Assembly: GCA_021234155.1 (NCBI GenBank) | Contig: JAJEKV010000002.1 | Coordinates: forward strand, 14,111,428 to 14,175,427 | Direction of reading: 5' to 3' | Length of the DNA stretch: 64,000 nt | DNA from: Isoetes taiwanensis | Taxonomy: Eukaryota > Streptophyta > Lycopodiopsida > Isoetales > Isoetaceae | Shown: positions 22,738 through 34,439 of the stretch, piece by piece | How positions within the stretch are numbered: position 1 is the stretch's first letter | Layout of the letters: each line of letters starts with the position of its first letter | Position numbers and translations under genes: made by a program | The notes under the pieces: model-generated | The model's database searches: none | What the model was told of the DNA's origin: nothing | Seen by the model: the letters and a program-made list of their open reading frames with translations, nothing else

Positions 22738-24058
22738 TAAAATGTATTTTTAAGTACCTCCAAAATGGCGTAACCATTAACAAGGCGAGAATTAAGATGG
22801 TACAGCAAACTCCATATATCAGCAACGTTTCACGAACTGTGCATTGTTAATAGTTTTATGCTACAATTGCAGATCGTACTTGGGGCTAGGGCCTCTCGTT
22901 GGATCTGCGAGAGTGTGGAGTGAGCATCTCTTGCCATTTTCAAGGCTAATTTATCGAGCAGTTAAAAGGTCGTGTGTTTGATCAGACAAATTTGTGTTTT
23001 TTTTTCCTGGCCTTCACGCGTTGCATTGGGTAGGGAGAGAAGGCAGTAGCGTGAGCAGATTTTATGTCTTTCGACGAATTGTGGAATGTTTGGCTTTTTG
23101 GGTTGCCCGAAGGGCCAGGCAACGTTGTGTAGGTAAAAGAATATTCTATGAATATGTGAAATTAATGGCTTAGATGGAATAGTCGAAAGGAATGAGAAGA
23201 GTATATGTCAAAATGAAGGCGACAGTTAGTCCAGGAAAAAAAAAAGATGCCGATTTCAAGGTTCATTGCCTAAACGGGCTCGAAGGGATATGCGATGAAA
23301 CTTGGAGCTTGCATGAAACGATCGGCAGAATAAAGTGGCTGAGAAAGATTGGGAGCTACATGTAAAATCTCTGAGGCCTACTAAGATCGTTAGGATTCAT
23401 CTGAGGCCTACTAAGGTCGTTAGGATTCATCTGAAGATTTGTAGAGGAAATAAACAAAGACCTGAAAGGATTTATTTGTTGGAGTATCTCTAGAAAGATT
23501 TTAGTTCGTTATCGTTGCTTTGAAGCTTGGCTTATCTTCTTCTGGAATGTCATCCTGAGTTGTTTGGATTGTGAAGATTGTCCGAGGAAAAGGATGGAGA
23601 TGTCTTTCAAGCAATAAAATGGATGGAAAATCTCTGGAACTGCATAAGATAAGTAAAATCCTTTGAGGCTTTTCAAGGTTGTTAGTTGCAACAAGCAAAA
23701 AGGTTCTTCATGTTTATTCTTGCTTAAAGCATCAAATTTCTTCGAGAATCATATTTGTTTGGCCCACAAATGTTCAATTACATGGGGCTTCTTGCGCTGC
23801 TAGTATTTAGATTGTTTGGCCTAGATACCAAGGAAAATTTAGGAATCAGCAATAAATTTTATCCAACCTTAGGGGAGCTTTATCAGTTCAATTAAGATTG
23901 ATAGGACAGACAGTCGGTCAGTTTGTAGATGCTGCCATTTGAAGCATATTGGTAAGTTTTGAAGGAAAAGAGGGCTATAAAGCCCTCCAAATGAGCCAGC
24001 CCATCTAGAAACATCAATTTGGATCTCTGGTATAAGAATTTTGGAGGCTTTGATGCTC
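22738..24058. other. No gene seen; contains a 30-bp tandem duplication
   Basis: No convincing coding frame. CTGAGGCCTACTAAGATCGT... is duplicated head to tail at 23371-23400 and 23401-23430 with one substitution. The remainder is unremarkable intergenic sequence up to the LTR element at 24064. Confidence 0.6.
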
Positions 24059-24063
24059 GCTGA

Positions 24064-24273
24064 TGTTGAAAATAAGCCTCTGCATGTCCACGTACACACA
24101 GTCCCAGTCATCGATCCAGTCCCAGTCATCGATCCAGTCCTATATCATGAGTCGTGTCTCTTGGCACAGTCGCACCTCTTCAGAGGATACATGTTGTATG
24201 CTACGGTGAGGGCTTTTCTCACCACTCCATCTTTATATCCAGTTTCTCTGCTGTATATCTCTGATTTTCTACA
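24064..24273 (+). repeat. 5' LTR of the gag-only element
   Basis: 210 bp, TG...CA termini. It differs from the 3' LTR by an 18-bp duplication (CAGTCATCGATCCAGTCC repeated at about 24106-24141) and a few indels, suggesting a fairly recent insertion. Confidence 0.95.
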
Positions 24274-24285
24274 TGGTATCAGAGC
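24274..24285 (+). other. Primer-binding site (initiator Met tRNA)
   Basis: TGGTATCAGAGC immediately follows the 5' LTR, the standard minus-strand priming site of Copia elements. Confidence 0.93.
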
Positions 24286-24547
24286 CTGCCGACCATTGAA
24301 GATTCTGGGAGCATAATTGGAGCAGCGATTCAAGCCATGAGCGCATCCTTCAAGAACAAGAAATCACGATTTGATATTATAAAAGCTTCTGATTTTCTTT
24401 AAGCTTTCTTATTTGCCCAACCAGGCTACAGCTTGCTTGGCCTTTGTGCCAAGGGCCTTGTCCTTGGTGGGTCTTGGTGGTTAACAATTTGGGTGGAGAC
24501 TCTTTAAGCAAAGATATAAAAAGAGAAGAAGATCTTGGTGGATATAT

Positions 24548-25293
24548 ATGGCAATTTCTGGTGCAACAGCAAATTATTCAGTTCTATCTCCTGCAACAGT
24601 GGAAAAATTTGACGGAGATAAATTTTATATTTGGAAGATTCGTATCAATTCTTTGCTGCTAGAAAGAGATTTGGTAACGATTGTAGATGGCACAGAAGTT
24701 AAACCTGCAGATGCCGATGCTGCAACTAAGTGGGAGCACAAAGATGCCAAAGCCAGAGCTATTCTTCAACAATGCTTGAGTGATAATCTCGCACCAACGG
24801 TGATTGCTTTTGCAATTGCTAAAGAAATATGGGACTTTCTAAATAGCATTTATGGGGGATAAAGGAAAGTCTACAATGGTGTTCTTACGAAACAAACTAT
24901 TGGATTTGAAACCGAGTGGCACCAATGTAGTTAGTTTTGTAAGCATAGTATAATGCTTTATAGCAGCAATTAACATCCATAGGTTCTCCAATTGGTGATG
25001 ACGAAGGAGTGGCTATACTTCTTAAAGATTTACCACAAGTCTTTGATACTTTGTCATATAATCTGCTAAGTAACAAAGCTTCAACGCCTCATGATGTAAT
25101 TCAAGCTTTGTTTAAGGAGGATGCAAGACAGAAAACAAAAGAAGGGCCATCAGAATCTGCATTCATTGCTCGAAATCAGCCCAGAAGAGAAAGAACTTGT
25201 TATTATTGCAATAAGCCTGGCCATATGATTGCTGTTTGTTCAGAAAAGAAGAAGAAAGAAGAGTCAAGGAAAAATGGCTCTAAATTGTTTTAG
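24548..25293 (+). pseudogene. Copia-type gag (UBN2-like domain plus CCHC knuckle), frameshifted
   Basis: Starting at ATG 24548: LSPATVEKFDGDKFYIWKIR, LERDLVTIVDG and AKARAILQQCLSDNLAP, IWDFLNSIYGG match the N-terminal part of Copia gag. The frame stops at 24860. After a decayed stretch a second frame (25009-25293) gives LLKDLPQVFDTLSYNLLS and the nucleocapsid zinc knuckle CYYCNKPGHMIAVC (CX2CX4HX4C, near 25196-25237), ending in a Lys-rich tail. The capsid and knuckle are separated by several stops, so the copy is unlikely to make an intact Gag. Confidence 0.88.
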
Positions 25294-25400
25294 CATTAGT
25301 GAGAGCTATGTGAGTCTGAGTGAAATGTGTGCTTTGTGGTTCTTAGTGATCAGTCGTAAGTCATATGTAAATTGTGTATGGACATTTGAGGCAGTGGGAG

Positions 25401-25604
25401 TGTTGAAAATAAGCCTCTGCATCATGTCCACGTACACACAGTCCCACTCATCGATCCAGTCCTATATCATGAGTCGTGTCTCTTGGCACACTTGGCACAG
25501 TCGCACCTCTTCAGAGGATACATATTGTATGCTATGGTGAGGGCTTTTCTCACCACTCCATCTATTCATATCCAGTTTCTGTTGTATATCTCTGATTTTC
25601 TACA
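25401..25604 (+). repeat. 3' LTR of the gag-only element
   Basis: 204 bp, alignable throughout with 24064-24273. It has a small insertion in the GGCACACTTGGCACAG region relative to the 5' LTR. Confidence 0.95.
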
Positions 25605-25609
25605 GCTGA

Positions 25610-27209
25610 TGCATGTTGTAAACTGCAGAGCTGATTGATTAAAGCCCAAAAACGTGCTTTGGCCGCTATAGTGATTTGTTTAGAGGGCAACCCATCGTGC
25701 CGGAGCACCTTGTTATATTAGCCACATTTTGTTTTTTTTTTTTCTAAACTCTAATGGGTTCTTAAAAGAAGTTCAACGAGGTGCATATATAGATCAATGA
25801 ATTGATCCAACAATTTGATGCAGAAAAAACTGTAGGGACTGGCAGATGTAGTTACTGCAGCAGGATCAAAGCATCATGCTCGAATAAAGCAAGGGCTCTG
25901 CAAAAAAAAGAGCTTGGGATTATGCAGAGGCCTCGCATCCACTGCAGTGAGCGATAGGGCAATTGCGGGTCTGAAACAGCTCAGTGCGAAATCACATTAT
26001 AGGCAAAACCCAAAATATTGCATATAGAGACTATAGAGACCGATAATATTATGCCATGTGGATGATTTGGGTAGGCACCCTATCACACTTAGGGTGTCTA
26101 AAATACAGTCAGCATTTTGGCACCCTGATTTCTTTGGACGGGCGATACCGCCTACCAAAAACTTTCAGCATGCAATAGATCATCAATTTTATCCACATAC
26201 TAATGCTTCTTCTGTCGCGCGCAATTCAATCTGGCGATTCAATTGCGCGATTCAGATATGAGAAAAAGGGTGTATTTTTGTAATGGCTTTTCTGCATGTA
26301 TAGCGATGGATCAAGAGGATATGAAAAAAGATCATCGTTCGCCCAAAATCGATGTGCAACGTAATTGAATCCATCAAAGCTTTTAAATCTAGAAACCGAT
26401 TTAGATCGGTTTTGGGCTAATGCTGATAGGGCTTTTGGCATATCCGTGATCAGAAAGCAAATCCAACCCATGGAAGTAGAAGTAGACTGAATTTTTAAGA
26501 AGAATACTGGAGATCAGAAGGATTTCTAGCGATGATATAAGCTTTGATCAGATCGTTTTAGATCAGATTTGTGGTAACCGTGATAGGGCTTCTGGCATAT
26601 CCATGATCAGAAAGCAATTCCAACCCAGATGGAAATAGAATTAGACTAAATTTTTAGAAAGAATACCGGAGATCAGAAGGATCAAGGACTAGCGACGATG
26701 AAAGCTTTGATCATAATTCGTGGATGTTATCATACGTAATTGTTGCTTGCGTGGATAATGACTCGGAAGGTTTTTTTTTTTTTAATTATTTTGGATGGTT
26801 AGTGTGATATCGGTTAAGGGCAGAACCATTTTTTGGACTAAGTACCTGTCTAATCTTGCCATATAATAATTTGGGTTTGGCCGTAGTGTGATTCGAGAGA
26901 CTTCAGTAGAATGGTAGCTTAGATCCGGTTCACAAGAGGGGCCCTGTTATACCCTGTGCAAATTGACCACAGCCCGCGATGGTGGGCATAAAATTGCGAG
27001 CCACTTTAAATGAGCGTGATGACTATGATGGGACATGTGAATCCAACCTTAGAGGTAAAATGAACACCATTACCCTCAAACGTCAAGCTTGGCCTTGTTG
27101 AGTTCTTGTAAAATCTGAAATCGTTCTGGATAAAAATGGCAAATGGCTTGCCCAAAACCTGTAGAATAAGATAATCTTACCTTGATGTCGTCGAATAGGA
27201 AGGGGTCAA
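25610..27209. other. No gene seen; contains an about 157-bp tandem duplication
   Basis: A block beginning TGATAGGGCTT.TGGCATATCC and running to GAAAGCTTTGATC occurs at about 26424-26580 and again at about 26581-26714 with small differences. Elsewhere there is only AT-rich intergenic sequence; short minus-strand frames at 27.1-27.5 kb match no family I recognise. Confidence 0.6.
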
Positions 27210-27298
27210 GCATTCTTGCCAGCCCCCTGACCTGCAAAATCCGGTTGCGTCTCAACGGTGCTCCCGAATTCTGCAGGTCAGGGGGCTGGCAAGAATGC
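27210..27298. repeat. Perfect 27-bp inverted repeat with 35-nt loop
   Basis: The left arm at 27210-27236 (starting GCATTCTTGCCAGCCCC) is exactly complementary to the right arm at 27272-27298. A transcript from either strand would fold into a 27-bp perfect stem with a 35-nt loop. This is compatible with a young microRNA-like or siRNA-producing locus, or with a foldback transposon end. No flanking target duplication was found. Confidence 0.93.
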
Positions 27299-27923
27299 CC
27301 TTTCCTTTCTCGTTCCACATCACGATGAGGAAGGGAGAAACCGTATTCCAGATTCCTGCGTCCAATACTATAGAAGGATTGTAATCATTTCTCATATCGA
27401 CTAACATCATGAGCACCAAATTTACAACATAAATGCGGCTATATAAAGCAATATGCATCGATCAGAAGGAAGGTATAGCTTCTTTTTCCTTTTTTTAATC
27501 ATTTTATAGACGGAGAAACATCTGTAGATAATTGAAATCCCTTGGATATGGGGATTTGCTCAATGGTCAGTGTATATTATTGTTCATATACGCTCTCATT
27601 TACAAAATGTTGCAAGCCTTATTTTTTTGAGCATGGAATATTTTGAACTCTGGAGTTAGCTACTCAGTTTGCTTGAACCTCATTTTTTAGCTTGAGTGCG
27701 GCTATTGTTACTTCTAAGCTAGTTTATCAGTTGACCTTTATATAGATGGTCAATGAGCAGGTGTCCTGCAAACTTCTAACTTTCTACATGTTCTATTTAT
27801 GGGGTCTTAATATAACCATCTTTAACTACTCAACTATTCCACAATGTCTAGTCTTGCCATTCTAGTAACTATCAAACTAGCTATCTTCTTTATTAAAAAG
27901 GGAGGGTCTTGGTTTTTGTGCCA

Positions 27924-27955
27924 GAACGCCGCATGTGCAGACGCATGCGGCGTTC
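27924..27955. repeat. Subterminal hairpin GAACGCCGCATG / CATGCGGCGTTC
   Basis: Perfect 12-bp arms with an 8-nt loop, 40 bp inside the Helitron 5' end. A relative sits at about 29530-29562 behind the internal 5' end. Confidence 0.92.
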
Positions 27956-28136
27956 CCCCTCCTGCTTGTGGGACCCTTGCGGTAATATTTTGAATTGTGG
28001 CACTACGTTGAATTTTGTTCTGTGGCTATGATGTGCGGCATTCCACCTATTAACTACGTTCCAGGCCAATCCCGTTTTTCCATTCCTCGATAATGCAGGA
28101 TCGCTGGCTTTTGTCCCCTTTCCACATTCAAAATCG

Positions 28137-29495
28137 TAATGGCGGTATAAGTTTGGCTGCTATCCGAAGACAAAAAATCTGCATCAGGCCGGTAGTTTTT
28201 CCCTTTGCTTTGGTTTATGTTACTTCGTTTTCCTAGAGGTTTTGGTAGGGTTTTTTTATAAAGCTATCCGGATGCATGATCAGACAGTCCATGGTGTTTT
28301 TCTCTAAATAACCATTTTCTATTCCATGTTTGACAGCTCCAAAGCACCTCGAGTGCTACAAACTGAGGTTTACAATCAGGCTTCGGGTTGCAAATTTCCT
28401 GGATTGATCCTGCTTGCTCTCAACCTACCACCGCCACTGCCTAGAGCATGCTATAGCAGTACGCCAGCAGCTAGGAGAAGTCGTCTGATCTCCCTTTGAT
28501 GAATATTCTTTGATCACATCAGGCATGCTTCTGCTCCCTATTTTCATAGAATGGTGTGGACGTGGACAAAGACCAATCTCTTCAAATTGGGTGTGCTTCT
28601 GCTCCCTATTTTCATAGAATAGAGTTCTCTCTTAGGCCATTTGCTTATTTGTTATTAAAATCTTTTGCATCCAGTGCTATTTGAATCCAAAGATTTAGAG
28701 AGTTATTTTGATTTTATAATTTTAGAATGATCAAATTATGGGATGAACTTCTGTTGCACTACCCTAAGCTATGTTCTTCCTTTGTATAGATTGGAGACAT
28801 GGGTAGGAACTATCACAATTCAGAAAAAAAGGTAAGGTAGGACATCTAGAATAAAATCTAAATTGTTCTGCTGGCCAGAGTCCGTATAGTATCAGCATTT
28901 TTAAAAGTATGATAAAAGATCCGTTGGTTTAGAAAGTACTTAAATGGTTTATGTTGTGCGGCTTAGGGAATTGTAATGGCGGTATACGTTTGGCTGCTAT
29001 CTGCATCAGGTCAGTAGTTTTTCCCTTTGCTTTGGTTTATGCTACTTCGTTTTCCTAGAGGTTTTGGTAGGGTTTTTTTATAGAGCTATCCGGATTCATG
29101 ATATTCACTTAGTTCAGACAATCCATGGTGTTTTTTCTCTAAATAACCATTTTCTATTCCATGTTTGACAGCTCCGAAGCACCTGGAGTGCTAGAACCTG
29201 AAGCTTACAATCAGGCTTCGGAGTTGCAAATCTCCTGGATTGATCCTGCTTGCTCTTAACCTACCACTGCCACTGCCTAGGACATGCATATAGCAGTATG
29301 CCAGCAGCTAGGAGAGGTCGTTTGTTCTCCCGTTGATGAATATTCTTTGATCAAATCAGACATGTTTCTGCTCTCTATTTTCATAGAATAGTGTGGACGT
29401 GGACAAAGGCCAATCTCTTCAAATCAGGTGTGCTTCTACTCCTGATTTTTATAGAACACAGTTCTCTATTAGACCATTTGCTTATCTTCTTATTT
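28137..29495. repeat. About 520-bp direct duplication inside the Helitron
   Basis: The block from AATGGCGGTATA through TTTGCTTTGGTTTATG, AATAACCATTTTCTATTCC and GGATTGATCCTGCTTGCTCT to CATTTGCTTAT is at about 28137-28660 and about 28973-29495. The copies diverge by scattered substitutions and small indels. Confidence 0.9.
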
Positions 29496-29604
29496 AAAAT
29501 GAGATGGCTTTGGTTTCAGTGTCCGGAATGCCACATGTAACGCCGCATGCGGCGTTCCCTTTTTTCCCTCGCGGGATGCTGGTTACCGCTATTCAATATA
29601 AAAC

Positions 29605-30950
29605 ATTTGAAATATTGCATTAGGGAGTAGAGAACAATGCTTTACGGTGCAGAACAATCGCTAAGCAACATGCAAATTTTTATATCATAGGAGAGATGCC
29701 GCATCCCACCATACCAGCTTTTTATTGTCCGGAAATGAGACTATGACTATATGGGTTTGCTCAACTGGATTTGGCATAGCCACAACTTGAATGCGTTCTT
29801 TTTTGCATTGCCCGAAGTTGGAGGCAAGCAGAGTTTTGGTACTGCAAGCAAGGGGGAAGAGGTTAGAGAATCATTTTGATTTTTTATTTTTGAATTTGTT
29901 TTTAAAAGAAATGTCATGTACGTGAAACTGTTAGAGAACTGGTGAAAAACCAAATCATGTCTTGCATTTGAGGATTGATGCATCAATTTGTTTTTGTGTT
30001 TTCTACAAGAAGGAATCGAGAGCTCTGAGTTTTCTGTTCAGGTATGGATGGCATAGTACAAAGTTGCTCAGGAGCTTTTTGGTAAGTTCTCTATTCCTAG
30101 AAGTTCCCTGTTCTTTTTTTCTCAATCACAAATTGATGGTTGCATGTTTTATGTTATTTTTGAAGGCATAAAGAATAAGGAAAAGATGTTTGCATTAAGC
30201 TTTTCTGTCCAGAGTACCACGGTTTGGTACAATTACTTTCCTTATTATTTATCTATTCATGATAATATTGCGTAGGGGAGTGGAGAACAAAGCTTTACGG
30301 TGCAGAACAGACCGATAAGCTGCATGCAGATTTTTATGTCATGGGAGTAATGCCGCATCCCACCATGCCATCTTTTTGGCAAGGTGCAGATGAAGTTTTG
30401 TGTTCTGGCCCGAAAATGGGACTATGACTATATGGGTTTTGCTCAGCTGGATTTGGCATGGCCACAACTTGAACGTGTTCTTTTCTGTATTGCCTGAAGT
30501 TGGAGGCAAGTAGAGTTCTAGTATTGCAAGCAACAGGGAAGAGGTTAGAGAATCACTTTGATTTTTCATTTTTGAATTTGTCTTTATGTGTACCTCATTT
30601 CGTACCTAAGTTTCAAGCATTATGCATCTGAAGGGGATGGCACCAGACATGATTTTGTTTTTCACTGGTTCTTTAACAGTTTCGCGTGCATGAAATTTCT
30701 TTTCCATAAGCCTTTTAACTAGCCATGATGCAAAGAACTCGAAGCTACCTGACACAGCATCTGCATAGTTGCTAATTTTTCTTGCATTTGAGGATTGATG
30801 CATCAATTTGCTTTTGTGCTTTCTACGATAAAGAACTGAGAGCTCTGAGTTTTCTTTTCAGGTATAGATGGCATAGTACAAAGTTGCTTGGAGCTCTTTG
30901 GTAAGTTTTCTATTCTTGGAAGTTCCCTGTTCTTTTTTTTTTCAATCACC
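29605..30950. repeat. Second direct duplication inside the Helitron (about 530-690 bp units)
   Basis: TGCTTTACGGTGCAGAACA, GATGCCGCATCCCACCAT, GTTGGAGGCAAG, GAGGATTGATGCATCAATTTG and GATGGCATAGTACAAAGTTG occur in the same order at 29605-30130 and 30263-30950. The second copy has about 110 bp of extra sequence near 30590-30770. Shared CAGGTATRGATGGC looks like a captured exon/intron edge, but no gene is recognised. Confidence 0.88.
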
Positions 30951-32917
30951 AATTAATGGTTACATGTTTTACAGTATGACTTTGAAGGCATGAAGAATAC
31001 AAAGAAAAGATGTTTGCATTAAGCTTTTCTGTCCAGATATGCATATGGAGTATATGCTTAGTGTTGCACGACGGTTTGGTAAGGTTCGAAAGTGATGGAC
31101 TTTTCCCTATATGTAAAACATATCGTCTTTTCTATATTGTTAGGACAAACATTTCATTGAGAGTGCAACATACTTTTCAGTATTGCATACATTAGGAGAA
31201 GTCATAGATACATGTCTAATATATGTATTGTCTCTGATATCTACTAACAAAAAACAGCTTTCACATGTTTCAAAGTCTAAAATAGATTCTTTTTTATAGG
31301 ATGCTTCATTCAACTTTTTTAAGGAGCCCCTCTATTCCTTGCATTTTCTAAGCTCTACTAACAAAATAGTCCACAACAAAGATACTCCCAAGCATTTTAG
31401 AGTATGAAGCCCTTTAAGAACCCTAAATCCGAAATCACATTTGTCTATTTGCTTCACCAAATTTTATTCTATTGTATTGTTTGAAGATTAGCAAAAGTTG
31501 TACTCTTCCTTTTCTCCCTTGGCATGTCATACATGTAAAAGACTTCTCATAATGCACTCTGGAATATCAATTTCCCATCTCATTCTTTTGCTTCATGTAA
31601 TCACTTTTGTTTTTGTGCAAATGCAGGGCATCTAAAATTTTAATGATGCAATAGAAGCAGCACCATATTGTATAACCTGGTACCTAGATAACAGCTATGC
31701 ATTCTTACTATCACCTTTTGTAACATCATATTCAACTATGTCATGATTGGATCACTTAGACTATCTGAGTAGACTAAATTTTGGTTTGAGATAGATTCTT
31801 CTCAAAGAAAATAAGTAAGGATTCAACATGTAATTTAGCTGGAATTACCTTACTTTTTTATTTTAAATTATGATACGAAATCTTCAGGTTCAGTTGGTTT
31901 GCTTCACTATATGGATATCATTTGTGCAAGCTAAAGCTTTGGTTAAGTAGGGCTTCTCTCACAACTTTTGTGTTGTTATAAATCTGGTATCATAATTTTC
32001 AGAGCCACGATTGCAGTAAAGCGATATTAAATCATACAACTGTGAAATACGTCATGACATGGCAAAGAGTCAAGTACAGATGCATTTAGTTGAGTATATT
32101 GTTAGCAATAGGATCTTTCTATTCTATTTCATCATTTATTACGTTAGAGTCACTACATGTTGGGAAGCTACTAATGTGGTGGTATTGAGTTGGTTAGGAA
32201 ATTGCTACAGCAAGATGTGCTTATGAAATTCTCTTTCCATTCTACATTGTCTAATCTACAGTGTTGAACGGATGGGGATGTTTGAATATAAGTTCCATGT
32301 ACTTCAACATTAATGGAAATTGTGCCTAGAAAATACATGCCTCATATTATCCAATTATAGATAGGCAATCACATTCACAATTATATAATCCAGCTCTATC
32401 CAACTACACAAACCCTAAGCCACTGTTGCCACTACACCATGCCCCGAAGGGCCCCATTTTGTTTTGTTGTCAATACTTTCCATAAAACGTTGATGTTTTG
32501 TTAGTCTTTCTAAGCATACCACCTTAGAGACATTGTAGTTATAAAGTCTCCTTTTTCATATCCTTACGGATGAGCAAATACAATTTTCTCTTTGTTGAAT
32601 CGACTGCTTTATGCATAATTATAATGTTCTATGTTTTACAAAGTTTAACGACACAAGTTATTGCCATTTATTATTTTTAGACCACAATGTAAAATCAAGT
32701 GAATAGAGATGCTTCGTATTCATTTTTTTTAATATTTTGCTTATATATAACTACAAAGTCCATGCTCCTTATCCTTCGTGCAAATATCCATTCTCCACTC
32801 ACTTCAACGTGCACTATTGCATAACATCTCCATGCTCCATTTCATTCAATATATCTACAACATTCTATTCCACCTATAAACTCATTACATCTACCATTCC
32901 ACACATCCATGAGTAAT

Positions 32918-32946
32918 GCCCGGCATTGCCGGGCACACGTTTCTAG
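32918..32946 (+). terminator. Helitron 3' terminal hairpin and CTAG end
   Basis: A 7-bp GC-rich hairpin followed after eight bases by CTAG, then T. This arrangement marks the transposition end of plant Helitrons; here it also fixes the plus orientation. Confidence 0.85.
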
Positions 32947-32947
32947 T

Positions 32948-34430
32948 TGTTGTAAACATCTACCTTGTCATAGAATTAGTACTGTTATCTAAGTCCTTAT
33001 AGAGGCAGTAAATATTATTGTATTGCGCATAGAACTAGACTTGCATCTTCATACAAATTCTGATATAAATTAATTGCACTGTCTGTCCTGTATATATTCT
33101 GGTTTATTTTCTCTATTTATGTTCAGTTGGTCCAGTATAACCTCATTCTGTATTCTCTAACCGCACATTCAATGGTTACTATTTGGAGATGAGTCAGACG
33201 ATCCATAAGCGTGTCATCGAAATCTGTTTGCCAAATTGCTTCAATCTATTATGAACCCTGCTTATTAATAGTTCATGCGTAGAAATGCCAGAGAAAACTA
33301 TTGAGCTATTTAATTCATAGCATCATCTGACATCGTCTGCATATGCATTTTTTTGTTTATGGAATTTGATTTAAGATATATGATAGGCTCACCTTTCATT
33401 GCAATGGTATGAGCACTTGAAGTTTTCTCTTGGTATGCTTAGGTCTATAAATATTTGCCCATTGCTTCTTTTCTGCTTATTTATATTTGTGTAACATGTT
33501 ACTTAAACCATGAGCTATGGGTTTAAACATCTAACTAGTTTGGCTAAGCCACTTCTATTCTGCTAAAATGTTCTACCTAATTAGTCCATTGGGAGAACAC
33601 TTGCGATTGAACAAGATTACTAACAACCTTTAGAATGAGGTTGTGCAAATAATGCTCTACCTAACTTTGTTGAAGGGATATCGTGCATGAATAGTCTAAT
33701 GAGCTTGGCAACTTGGTAATTTGCACATGTTACAAATATTGGAGTTGAGAAGGAGGATCGAAGATCTATTCGACACCATCAGAATCATTTATGAGGATCA
33801 AATTCTAGGCTTTAGATTACGTGCGAGTCATAGCAAAATAGTTTACTGCTTCTGAAGGTTTGATTCAGTTCAAACTGTGGCAAAATTGATGAGCGTGTCA
33901 ATGAATGGAAACAAACCATTGATAGGGGCAATAGCAGCCATTGAGATACTTTTTCTGCATGTGGCAGGTCAGGGGATGTGTTCCATCGCCGTATTTACTT
34001 TATGTGAGTCTTATATCCTGTCTTTTGGATATTATGCTAAAACAACTCTTGGCTACTACGCCATTGTATTTTGTTTGTTTATGCAGTTTCAAAAGAGAAA
34101 TTAAATGGCGTAGTGGAGTTACTCTGATCCTTGTGCCTTCCTACAACAATCATGATTTTATAACGACAAAGACGGCTTTGAACTAAGAAATTGATCAGAC
34201 AAAGAATTTGGAGAAAAGATAAGGGTGGTTTTCATATCCTTACCATCAAATCCAATAGGCAAGGTACTTGAAACAGATACATCATGTATGTTATTGGGCT
34301 TTGCAAGAGACCATTGAGCCCATATTTGTTATTTGGCATCTAAACTTGTCAATGCTAATCTTTGTACATGTCTTGTCTTTTATCAACGATGATTTTGCTA
34401 GTGCAAGGGTGGTGATAGCATGGCTTTAGG
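32948..34430. other. No gene seen
   Basis: AT-rich sequence with only short frames. A plus-strand frame at 33877-34104 has a hydrophobic stretch but no family signature, start context or intron signals that would support a gene. Confidence 0.55.
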
Positions 34431-34439
34431 CTTTAATTG

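Larger units (their letters stand above)
24064..25604 (+). mobile_element. Complete non-autonomous LTR element with gag only (TR-GAG type)
   Basis: The LTRs (24064-24273 and 25401-25604) start TGTTGAAAATAAGCC and end TTTTCTACA. The element is flanked by a perfect 5-bp target duplication GCTGA at 24059-24063 and 25605-25609. A primer-binding site TGGTATCAGAGC, complementary to the initiator Met tRNA 3' end, follows the 5' LTR, and a purine-rich tract (GAGGCAGTGGGAG) precedes the 3' LTR. The interior is 1.1 kb and encodes Copia-type gag pieces only; protease, integrase and RT are absent. Small terminal repeat retrotransposons with GAG (TR-GAG) are a recognised plant class that moves with the enzymes of relatives. 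Confidence 0.93.
27884..32946 (+). mobile_element. Non-autonomous Helitron, about 5.06 kb
   Basis: The 5' end reads A/TCTTCTTTATTAAAAAGGGA, the usual plant Helitron start (TC after an A, then an AT-rich block and GGGAGG). The 3' end has the hairpin GCCCGGC-ATT-GCCGGGC (32918-32934), eight bases, then CTAG and a T, which is the CTRR/T rule. No Rep/helicase reading frame is present. A second, related 5' end lies inside at 29485 (TCTTCTTATTTAAAATGAGA). Both are followed 40-55 bp later by an AACGCCGCATG/CATGCGGCGTT hairpin. The interior consists of two pairs of direct duplications. Nested or tandem Helitron copies sharing one 3' end explain this best. Confidence 0.82.

Noticed and set aside
27076-27458. 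Minus-strand frames of 68 and 80 codons as a small gene
   Set aside because: No recognised domain; part of one frame is simply the 27-bp inverted repeat.
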